From Glaciibacter superstes DSM 21135 (GTDB taxonomy: Bacteria > Actinomycetota > Actinomycetes > Actinomycetales > Microbacteriaceae): a stretch of 64,000 bases of DNA. A program made the position numbers and the translations under genes. Below, piece by piece: positions 1 to 6,372 of this stretch. The stretch is from NCBI RefSeq assembly GCF_000421145.1, contig NZ_ATWH01000010.1, positions 124,001 to 188,000 of the forward strand, read 5' to 3'. The notes below the pieces were generated by a model. That model worked only from the letters and a program-made list of their open reading frames with translations. It made no database searches and was not told the origin of the DNA. Within the stretch, counting starts at the first letter, position 1; each line of letters starts with the position of its first letter.

Positions 1-2
1 GG

Positions 3-734
3 GTCGAGAATTACGTGCGGCTCATGCAGGACCCAGACGTTCTTCGGGCCATCGTCAACACGCTCGTGTACACCGGCATCCTGCTGGTCGGGATTCCGAT
101 CGCCGTTGTGTTCGCTGCGCTGTTGAACCGGCCGGGTCTGCGGTTCGCCATGATCTACCGCACCTGCTTCTTCCTGCCGTACATTGCAATGCCGACGGCC
201 ATCTCGATGGTGTGGCGGATCATCTACAACAACGACTACGGGGTGATCAACTCCACACTGCGAGTGGTCGGCATTGAAGGCCCGGCATGGATCTCCACCG
301 AGTGGTTCTCTCTGGTGGCGGTGGCCATCGTGGGGCTCTGGATGTCGATCGGTTTCAACATGATCATCCTCTCCGCCGGACTCAAGGGAATACCGCCTGA
401 GCTCTACGAGGCGAGTGCGATCGACGGTGCGGGAAAGGGGCGCCAGTTTCGCTCCATCACCGTTCCCCTTCTCACGCCTTCCATCTTCTTCCTATCGGTG
501 ATGACGTTCATCGCCGGATTCCAGCTGTTCGACATGCTCTACGCGCTGCTCGGCCCGACCAACCCGGTCATGCCAAAGACCCAGTCACTGGTCTTCCTCT
601 TTTACGACGCAGCGTTCGGAGCGAACGAGAAGGGTTATGCGTCGGCCATCGGTGTGCTGATCCTGCTGATCATCGGGCTGTTCACCCTGGTCCAATTCCG
701 GCTCCAGCGCAGATGGGTGCACTATGCCGATTAA
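3..734 (+). CDS. Sugar ABC transporter permease, MalF type (5' end outside window)
   Basis: This is a membrane subunit of a carbohydrate (CUT1) ABC importer. The frame is already open at base 3 and the residues ahead of the GTG at 15 (ENYVRLM) look like the usual conserved permease N-terminus, so the true start lies upstream and the gene is partial. Several hydrophobic segments alternate with short loops. The cytoplasmic EAA loop that contacts the ATPase is recognisable as EASAIDGAG about 100 residues from the C-terminus. The stop codon overlaps the start of the next permease by 11 bases, so the two are translationally coupled. The substrate cannot be read from the sequence; the two downstream Gfo/Idh/MocA oxidoreductases suggest a polyol, inositol-like or modified sugar. 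Confidence 0.9.
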   Translation, partial: VENYVRLMQDPDVLRAIVNTLVYTGILLVGIPIAVVFAALLNRPGLRFAMIYRTCFFLPYIAMPTAISMVWRIIYNNDYGVINSTLRVVGIEGPAWISTEWFSLVAVAIVGLWMSIGFNMIILSAGLKGIPPELYEASAIDGAGKGRQFRSITVPLLTPSIFFLSVMTFIAGFQLFDMLYALLGPTNPVMPKTQSLVFLFYDAAFGANEKGYASAIGVLILLIIGLFTLVQFRLQRRWVHYAD

Positions 735-1584
735 CAACATGCAGACGAGAAATGCACGGGGCGGCTCGATCGCCGGTCACAACCGGGGGGCGCACGTCGT
801 CCTCATCATCGGCTCGCTGCTGATGATCTTCCCGTTCCTGTGGCAGGTGAAGATGTCGATATCGACGGAGGCCGACATCATGTCGATCCCGCCGACACTC
901 TGGCCCTCCAGCTTCGAGTGGAACAACTTCGCGGAAGTCTTCACGCGCGTGCCGTTCCTCAGCCAGTTCTGGGTGTCGCTCGCGGTCACCGTGCTCCGCA
1001 CCCTCGCGCAGCTCATCCTGTGTTCCATGGCCGGTTACGCATTCGCGAGGATGCACTTCCGGTTCAAGGGGATCCTGCTCGCTGTCCTCCTGTCGATCCT
1101 GATGGTGCCGACCCAGGTCTACCTCATCCCGCAGTACCAGATCGTCCAGAGCGTGGGGCTGCTCGACACGATCGCCGGCATAGCGGCGCCCGGCCTCTTC
1201 AGCGCCTTCGGTACGTTCCTGATGATGCAGTTCTTCAAGGCGATGCCGGCGGAGCTCGAGCAGGCTGCTCGCCTCGATGGGTGCAACAGCTGGCAGATCT
1301 TCACCCGCGTCATGATGCCACTGGCCAAACCGGGGCTCATCTCGCTCGCCATCATCACCGTGCTGGCATCGTGGAACGACCTGCTCTGGCCGCTTGTTGT
1401 GGCCAGCAGCCCGGACAACATGCCGTTGTCGGTTGGACTGGCGACCCTGCAGGGATATCAGGGGAGCGTTGACACCGGCGTACTGATGGCCGCATCGCTC
1501 ATGGCCATGGCGCCGATCCTGATCGTATTCGTCGCCCTTCAGCGCCGTGTCGTTGAAGGCATTGCCTTCGCAGGCCTGAAATGA
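724..1584 (+). CDS. Sugar ABC transporter permease, MalG type
   Basis: This is the second membrane subunit of the carbohydrate importer (286 residues, usual for MalG-like permeases). After a short polar N-terminus there are about six hydrophobic segments. The EAA loop is present as EQAARLDGCNSWQIF followed by the usual MPLAKPG, and a conserved WNDLLWPL stretch follows it. An ATG at 724 and a second at 739 are both possible starts. The gene overlaps the upstream permease and its last four bases (ATGA) overlap the next gene. No ATP-binding subunit is visible in this operon; the UgpC-like ATPase at 55.5-56.6 kb could serve it. Confidence 0.9.
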   Translation: MPINNMQTRNARGGSIAGHNRGAHVVLIIGSLLMIFPFLWQVKMSISTEADIMSIPPTLWPSSFEWNNFAEVFTRVPFLSQFWVSLAVTVLRTLAQLILCSMAGYAFARMHFRFKGILLAVLLSILMVPTQVYLIPQYQIVQSVGLLDTIAGIAAPGLFSAFGTFLMMQFFKAMPAELEQAARLDGCNSWQIFTRVMMPLAKPGLISLAIITVLASWNDLLWPLVVASSPDNMPLSVGLATLQGYQGSVDTGVLMAASLMAMAPILIVFVALQRRVVEGIAFAGLK

Positions 1585-2630
1585 GAGAAAACACCATGTA
1601 CGCAGCCGCTGGAACAGCGAACGACCCATTCCCTGTCGTCGGTTTGATCGGGGCCGGGGCCATCTCCCGGGTGCACGCACCGGCCTGGAAGGCACTCGGT
1701 GCCCGGGTGCTGGTCTATTCGGAACGAGGGGCTGCGGAGCTCGCCGCTCGATATGACCTGGAGGTGGTGACGACCCTTGACGCGCTCCTTCGTGAAGTGG
1801 ACTTCGTGGACATCGTCACGCCGACGACAACACATCGGGACTTCGCCCTCGCCGCGATCACGGCGCGCAAGCACGTGGTCTGCGAAAAGCCGCTCGCGAT
1901 GACTCCGGCCGATTCCGGCGAGATCGCGGCGGCGGCGGCGAAGGCCGGTGTGCAGGTGTACCCGGCCCACGTCGTGCGCTTCACGGCACCGTATGCAACG
2001 GCACATCAGGCGGTCGCTGACGGCCGCATCGGGGAGGTCGCTGTTGCACGGTTCCACCGCGGGGGCTCCAGCCCGGCCATCGGCACCTGGTTTCAGGACG
2101 ATGCGGCCTCAGGGGGAATCATCATGGACCTGATGATCCACGACCTTGACCAGGCACGATGGATCTGCGGCGACGTCGAAACCGTGTACGCGGTGCAGAA
2201 CCCGCCGACGGTGGACAACGTGGTTCCTTCATTCGTCTCGGCCCACGTCACGCTCACGCATGCAGGCGGAGCGATCTCACACGTGCGGGCCACCTGGGGA
2301 GCGGTGGGCACACCCTTCACCACCGGTTTCTCGATCGCGGGGAGCGTCGGCGTCCTGAACTACTCCTCAAGCGCCAACTCCGGCCTCACCCTCGACCTGC
2401 AGCAGGTGTCACCCGATCTCGTCATCCCGGCCTCTCCGCTGCGGGAGAGTCCGTACCTCACAGAGATCCGTGAGTTCGCTGCGGCGTTCGCAGGCGGTGC
2501 GGAGCCCAGGGTCAGCGCCGCAGACGGTGTCACCGCCGTCGAACTGGCGCAGGCCGCTCGGATGTCGTTGGCCACCGCATCCGTCATCGTCATGTCCGAG
2601 TTCGCCGCGAGTACGGAGGCTGCAGCATGA
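1581..2630 (+). CDS. Gfo/Idh/MocA family oxidoreductase
   Basis: This is a predicted NAD(P)-dependent sugar or polyol dehydrogenase. The N-terminal Rossmann fold carries VVGLIGAGAISRVHAPAW, and the family motif EKPLAM (the EKP lysine that helps catalysis) lies near residue 95. The C-terminal half is the alpha/beta substrate domain, with a D-x-x-x-H-D-x-D-like stretch (DLMIHDLDQ) that holds the proposed catalytic histidine. The start at 1581 overlaps the permease stop by four bases; an ATG at 1596 with GAGA ahead of it is an alternative and trims five residues. Its place behind two permeases points to catabolism of the imported carbohydrate. The exact substrate is unknown. Confidence 0.88.
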   Translation: MRENTMYAAAGTANDPFPVVGLIGAGAISRVHAPAWKALGARVLVYSERGAAELAARYDLEVVTTLDALLREVDFVDIVTPTTTHRDFALAAITARKHVVCEKPLAMTPADSGEIAAAAAKAGVQVYPAHVVRFTAPYATAHQAVADGRIGEVAVARFHRGGSSPAIGTWFQDDAASGGIIMDLMIHDLDQARWICGDVETVYAVQNPPTVDNVVPSFVSAHVTLTHAGGAISHVRATWGAVGTPFTTGFSIAGSVGVLNYSSSANSGLTLDLQQVSPDLVIPASPLRESPYLTEIREFAAAFAGGAEPRVSAADGVTAVELAQAARMSLATASVIVMSEFAASTEAAA

Positions 2631-3691
2631 ACACCACGTCAACAGTGAAGGTCGCAATCGTCTCCTTCGCCCATAGTCACGCCCTGTCGTACGCGTACAC
2701 ACTCGCGGCCATGCCGGGGGTCGAGGTACTCGCTGCCGACCCCGACGGCGCATCGGCTCCTGATCTCTCGCCCCGTGGCGCCGAACTGGCCGCGCGAATC
2801 GGGATCGACTATGTCGACGACTATGACGCGCTCTTTGCCTGGCAGCCAGACGCCGTCATTGTTGCCAGCGAGAACTCGCGCCATCGCGAACTGGTGGAGC
2901 GTGCTGCCACCGCTGGGGTGCACGTGCTGTGCGAGAAGCCGCTTGCGACGACGGTGGCAGACGGTAGGGCGATGGTCGACGCCTGTGCACGGGCCGGTGT
3001 GATCCTCATGCTCGCTTACCCTGTGCGATTCTCACCGAGCTTCCGCGCACTACAGGGACTGGTTGCTGACGATCGTCTCGGCGACCTGTTCGCGATCAAC
3101 GGCACGAACAACGGCAAGCTCCCCATCGATTCACGCCGGTGGTTCGCCGACGCCGAGCTGGCCGGGGGAGGCGCGATCGTCGATCATGTCGTCCACTGTG
3201 CCGACCTCATTGACGCAATCACCGGCGGCTCCCGCGCCGACAGCGTGTACGCAGTGTCAAACCGCATCCTGCACGCCGACAAGGACATCGACGTGGAGAC
3301 CGGAGGCCTCGTCACCGTCACCTATCCGGGAGGTCTCATCGCAACCATCGACTGCTCATGGAGCCAGCCGGATGCCGCGGCGACCTGGGGCGGGCTGAGC
3401 CTGCAGGTGACCGGCACAGGCGGTTCCGCACTGATCGAGCCCTTCGCGGAGCACGTCGCAGGAACCGGATCGGATGGTCCGATCCACCTCGGGTACGGCA
3501 CCAACCTCGACGAGTTGCTCCTGACCGAATTCATCGCTGCCGTACGGCAGTCTGGCTCGCCGCGGCCGGGGTCCAGCCCACGCGTGGTTCCGCAACCAGA
3601 CGGCTCTGTCGGGCTGCGAACTCTCGAGATCATGGATGCAGCCAGGCGCTCCGCAGCGGAAGGTCGGCCGGTCACCATCGCGGCAGGCTAG
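2627..3691 (+). CDS. Gfo/Idh/MocA family oxidoreductase
   Basis: This is a second, divergent member of the same dehydrogenase family (354 residues). The Rossmann segment (VKVAIVSFAHSHALSYAYT) lacks the textbook GxGxxG, having SFAHSH in that place, while the EKPLATTV motif near residue 101 is intact. A DHVVHCADLID stretch near residue 185 corresponds to the catalytic-histidine region. It is joined to the previous gene by an ATGA overlap and is the last gene of the operon. The altered nucleotide-binding glycine motif may mean weaker or different cofactor binding. Paired divergent Gfo/Idh/MocA genes are common in inositol and unusual-sugar operons, but the substrate is not established here. Confidence 0.85.
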   Translation: MNTTSTVKVAIVSFAHSHALSYAYTLAAMPGVEVLAADPDGASAPDLSPRGAELAARIGIDYVDDYDALFAWQPDAVIVASENSRHRELVERAATAGVHVLCEKPLATTVADGRAMVDACARAGVILMLAYPVRFSPSFRALQGLVADDRLGDLFAINGTNNGKLPIDSRRWFADAELAGGGAIVDHVVHCADLIDAITGGSRADSVYAVSNRILHADKDIDVETGGLVTVTYPGGLIATIDCSWSQPDAAATWGGLSLQVTGTGGSALIEPFAEHVAGTGSDGPIHLGYGTNLDELLLTEFIAAVRQSGSPRPGSSPRVVPQPDGSVGLRTLEIMDAARRSAAEGRPVTIAAG

Positions 3692-3713
3692 ACGAGCGAT
3701 ACCTTCGACGCGC

Positions 3714-4217
3714 TTACAGGTCGCGGACCAACCAGACCAGCTCGCCCCGGTCATCCGTCACCGTTCGATCGCGCCGGAAGCCGATTTTCTCGAGCACACG
3801 GAACGACGGAGTGTTCCAGGAGCGGACCGTCGACCAGAGCCTGGTGCGCCCGGTGGCCTTTGCGGCATCCAGGATCGCCCTGGCAGCCTCGGTCGCATAA
3901 CCGTGCCCGTGTGCGCGGGGCAGGAGCTCATAGGCGATCTCCGGCTCCTCGATTGTTGAACGACCGACGACCAGCCCGCAATATCCGATGAACTCGCCGC
4001 CGTCACGGGGGCGGATGGCCAGTGTGGCGATTCCGCGCGCAGGGGTGTTGGCCCTGGCATCCGTTATCTCTTTTGTCGCCTCGCCGAGCGTTGGCAGGGG
4101 GTCGCCGCGCTCTCCGACGAGTTCCCGGTATCCGGCGGCATCTGGTTCGTCCCAGAGGCGCAGCGCCAGTCGTTCGGTCTCGAGCTCGAGGGCCATCGGT
4201 CGGTACGGCGCGCTCAT
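3714..4217 (-). CDS. GNAT family N-acetyltransferase
   Basis: This 167-residue protein resembles the RimJ/RimL-type GNAT acetyltransferases (Acetyltransf_3). The N-terminus reads LETERLALRLWDEPDA, typical of that group. The acetyl-CoA binding region appears as LLPRAHGHGYATEAARAIL around residues 107-125, matching the R/Q-x-x-G-x-G/A loop, and the C-terminus has the SFRVLEKIGFRR motif. Substrates of this subgroup are often protein N-termini or small amines, and this one is not assigned. The ATG at 4217 lies six bases behind a TAGGCT hexamer and has no ribosome-binding site, so the mRNA is probably leaderless. Confidence 0.85.
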   Translation of the reverse strand: MSAPYRPMALELETERLALRLWDEPDAAGYRELVGERGDPLPTLGEATKEITDARANTPARGIATLAIRPRDGGEFIGYCGLVVGRSTIEEPEIAYELLPRAHGHGYATEAARAILDAAKATGRTRLWSTVRSWNTPSFRVLEKIGFRRDRTVTDDRGELVWLVRDL

Positions 4218-4223
4218 GCCACC

Positions 4224-4229
4224 AGCCTA
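4224..4229 (-). promoter_or_regulatory. -10 box TAGGCT of leaderless GNAT gene
   Basis: On the minus strand TAGGCT is followed by six bases and then the start codon at 4217. There is no Shine-Dalgarno sequence. The same hexamer and spacing recur at other genes in the window. Confidence 0.55.
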
Positions 4230-4274
4230 TGCGCGGCATGGCGACGGCCGCGCCAGCGGGAGGCCGCGCGTGGG

Positions 4275-5552
4275 TCAGAGCGCGGCCGACTTCGCGAGCA
4301 GCACCGATCGTTCGCGCTCGTTGCCGGTGAGCCTGGCGGCCCTCTCGAACTCCCGGCGCGCCTCTTTTTTGCGTCCGAGGCGGGCGAGCAGTTCGCCTCG
4401 CACGCTCGGCAGCAGGTGGTATCCGGCAAGATCCCCTGCGTCGACCAGCTGGTCGACGATCCGCAGAGCGGATGCCGGGCCGACGGCCATCGAGACGGCA
4501 ACGGCTCGGTTCAACTCAACAACGGGTGATGGGGCGAGCCGGCCGAGCGCCTCGTAGAGCAGCACGATCCGGCCCCAATCGGTGTCACCGGCGGTGGGCG
4601 CGGTGGCGTGACACTCGGCGATGGCCGCCTGGAGCCCATACGAGCCGCGGCCCCGGCCGGTGGCATCCGCTCTCACCAGGGCTTTCTGCCCTCTCACGAT
4701 CTGAGCGCGATCCCATTTCGCCCGATTCTGATCGAGCAGCAGGATCGGCTCTCCAGTGCGAGTGGTGCGGGCCCCGAACCGCGAGGCCTGGAGTTCCATC
4801 AGCGCAACGAGTGCGTGCGCCTCCGGCTCGCGGGGCACCAGCTCGGCGACCTGGCGGGCGAGACGGAGCGCCTCGTGGCAGAGCTCTGGGCGCATCCAGT
4901 CGTCGCCGGCGGTTGCCGCGTAGCCCTCGTTGAAGATCAGGTAGAGCACGCCGAAGACCGAGCTGAGACGCTCGGGATATTCGCTGCGGTCCGGTACTTC
5001 GAATGGAACCTTCGCCGCGCTCAGGGTCTTCTTGGCCCGCACGATCCGCTGCTGCACGGTAGCGGTCGGCACCAGGAACGCCCTGGCGACTTCCTCACTC
5101 GTCAGACCGCCGACGACCCGGAGGGTCAGGGCGACCTGCGCCTCCCGGCTGAGCACCGGGTGGCACGAGATGAAAACCAGCCGCAGCAGGTCGTCGTCGA
5201 TCTGATTCGGGTCCCACGGCGGTGCATCCGGGTCGACTCGGCTGGCCAGGTCATGGCCCATCGCGGCATAACGCTGGCCCCGGCGTTCGGCGCGGCGCCA
5301 GCCGTCGATCGCCTTGCGTTTGGCGACCGCCGTCAGCCAGGCGCCCGCATTCCGCGGGACGCCAGACTTCGGCCACTGAGCGAGCGCGTCGACCAGTGCC
5401 TCCTGGGCGAGGTCTTCCGCGAGGCCGAGATCCCCGACTATGCGGGTCAGGGTGGCGACGATCCTGGCCGACTCGATGCGCCACACGGCTTCGACGGCGC
5501 GCCTGGAACGGCCGGCGTTCTCGGCCGCTCCTGAGCCCGTTTCTGCGGTCAT
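4275..5552 (-). CDS. ECF RNA polymerase sigma factor, ECF42 type with C-terminal extension
   Basis: This 425-residue sigma factor directs RNA polymerase to a small regulon. Sigma region 2 is visible near residues 10-75 (IVGDLGLAEDLAQEALVDAL). Region 4 lies near 120-170 (LTLRVVGGLTSEEVARAF, then TATVQQRIVRAKKTL). A long C-terminal extension follows (DUF6596/TPR-like, with VLYLIFNEGY), which is characteristic of the ECF42 group and replaces an anti-sigma factor as the control element. The ATG at 5552 gives the expected N-terminus; the frame stays open upstream but that part is arginine-rich, low-quality sequence antisense to the neighbour. The gene sits 40 bases behind a DGPF/YCII gene, the partner that defines ECF42 loci. 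Confidence 0.9.
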   Translation of the reverse strand: MTAETGSGAAENAGRSRRAVEAVWRIESARIVATLTRIVGDLGLAEDLAQEALVDALAQWPKSGVPRNAGAWLTAVAKRKAIDGWRRAERRGQRYAAMGHDLASRVDPDAPPWDPNQIDDDLLRLVFISCHPVLSREAQVALTLRVVGGLTSEEVARAFLVPTATVQQRIVRAKKTLSAAKVPFEVPDRSEYPERLSSVFGVLYLIFNEGYAATAGDDWMRPELCHEALRLARQVAELVPREPEAHALVALMELQASRFGARTTRTGEPILLLDQNRAKWDRAQIVRGQKALVRADATGRGRGSYGLQAAIAECHATAPTAGDTDWGRIVLLYEALGRLAPSPVVELNRAVAVSMAVGPASALRIVDQLVDAGDLAGYHLLPSVRGELLARLGRKKEARREFERAARLTGNERERSVLLAKSAAL

Positions 5553-5592
5553 GGCGTGTGTGCTCGTGATTCGTCGTCTTCGAGGTCGCGGC

Positions 5593-6021
5593 TCAGCCCG
5601 CGACCACACCCTGCTCGTTCTCGGCGCGCCAGGCCACTTCGCGCTTGATGTGCTCGTTGTCCTGGTCGAACTCTGACGCCTCAATGATGCGGCGAACCTC
5701 CAGAGTGGAACCGGGGCCGAGCGGGCATCGTCTGGCCCATTCGGCGGCCTCTTCCTTCGTGGACGTCTCGAGGATCCAGAAGCCGGAGAACAGCTCCTTC
5801 GCTTCCGCGTATGGCCCATCGGTCACGACCGGTGGTGTCGACGCGAAGTCGACGACGAGGCCCTCCTTCGCGTCGGTGAGCCCCTCGCCCCCGAGCAGCA
5901 CACCAGCCTTGATGAGTGACTCGTTGTATTCGCCCATCGCGTTGATGATGTCGTCGAACGGGATGTCCTTCGCTGCAGTCTGGGCCTCGGACGTAGAACG
6001 CATGATCAGCATGTACCTCAT
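5593..6021 (-). CDS. DGPF/YCII-related domain protein, ECF42 partner
   Basis: This small cytoplasmic protein (142 residues) has the YCII-related/DGPF fold. The N-terminus is MRYMLIMRST and the signature segment VTDGPYAEAKELFSGFWIL carries the D-G-P-x motif that names the family. Start choice is firm: AAGGAGA lies about seven bases ahead of the ATG at 6021. DGPF proteins are the conserved neighbours and main targets of ECF42 sigma factors; their biochemical role is unknown, though related YCII domains are thought to be small enzymes or ligand binders. A promoter of the ECF42 type lies just upstream, so this gene and the sigma gene probably form an autoregulated operon. Confidence 0.9.
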   Translation of the reverse strand: MRYMLIMRSTSEAQTAAKDIPFDDIINAMGEYNESLIKAGVLLGGEGLTDAKEGLVVDFASTPPVVTDGPYAEAKELFSGFWILETSTKEEAAEWARRCPLGPGSTLEVRRIIEASEFDQDNEHIKREVAWRAENEQGVVAG

Positions 6022-6074
6022 GGGAGTGTCTCCTTCTGTTCGGGGCCACCGGATTCGGCCGCCTCTGCACTGAC

Positions 6075-6101
6075 GTCGAATGACACTCTCGCAGATCGAC
6101 A
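6075..6101 (-). promoter_or_regulatory. Candidate ECF42-dependent promoter
   Basis: On the minus strand TGTCGA (6101-6096) is followed by a 17-base spacer and CGAC (6078-6075). This matches the reported ECF42 target signature (TGTCGA at -35, CGA/TC at -10). It stands about 50 bases ahead of the DGPF start codon, so the operon is probably driven by its own sigma factor. Confidence 0.7.
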
Positions 6102-6151
6102 TTTCCTACGGAATATTCTGAGAGATTCTTCTTCTGCCCTCTATCCCTGTC

Positions 6152-6238
6152 CCCCGATTCGGTTAATCTGTGCGATCTGGGTGAGGCGGCCCCGGAACAG
6201 TGCAGCGCCCGGCCATGCGGCCAGCGGTTAACCGAATC
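6152..6238. repeat. Intergenic inverted-arm element, copy 1
   Basis: The element starts with CCCCGATTCGGTTAATC and ends with GGTTAACCGAATC. The arms GATTCGGTTAATC (6156-6168) and its near-complement (6226-6238, 12 of 13 matching) enclose a 57-base GC-rich core. A second copy with the identical 17-base left end lies at 15886-15971. The cores differ, so the arms are the conserved part. Confidence 0.7.
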
Positions 6239-6328
6239 CGGGCACGGAAACGGATGCAGGGGTGTCGCAGGGACTACGGCCGGCTGACGCGTTGTCCCAG
6301 GCCGGTCCTCACCGGTGAGGCCGCCCGG

Positions 6329-6334
6329 TAGAAT
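6329..6334 (+). promoter_or_regulatory. -10 box TAGAAT of the mrp operon
   Basis: TAGAAT is located 38 bases ahead of the mrpA ATG, leaving a short leader that contains the GGGAGG ribosome-binding site at 6362-6367. No convincing -35 hexamer is visible. Confidence 0.45.
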
Positions 6335-6372
6335 AAGGGCGACACTCTGACTGCTGACAGCCGGGAGGCCGC

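Larger units (their letters stand above)
6022..6372. other. Gene-free spacer between the DGPF gene and mrpA
   Basis: This 351-base spacer holds the ECF42-type promoter (minus strand), the 87-base repeat element at 6152-6238, and the mrpA promoter and leader (plus strand). I see no plausible coding sequence in it. Confidence 0.6.

Noticed and set aside
5553..5819. A 90-residue N-terminal extension of the ECF42 sigma factor
   Set aside because: It is arginine/serine-rich, overlaps the DGPF gene on the same strand in another frame, and the ATG at 5552 gives the normal start.
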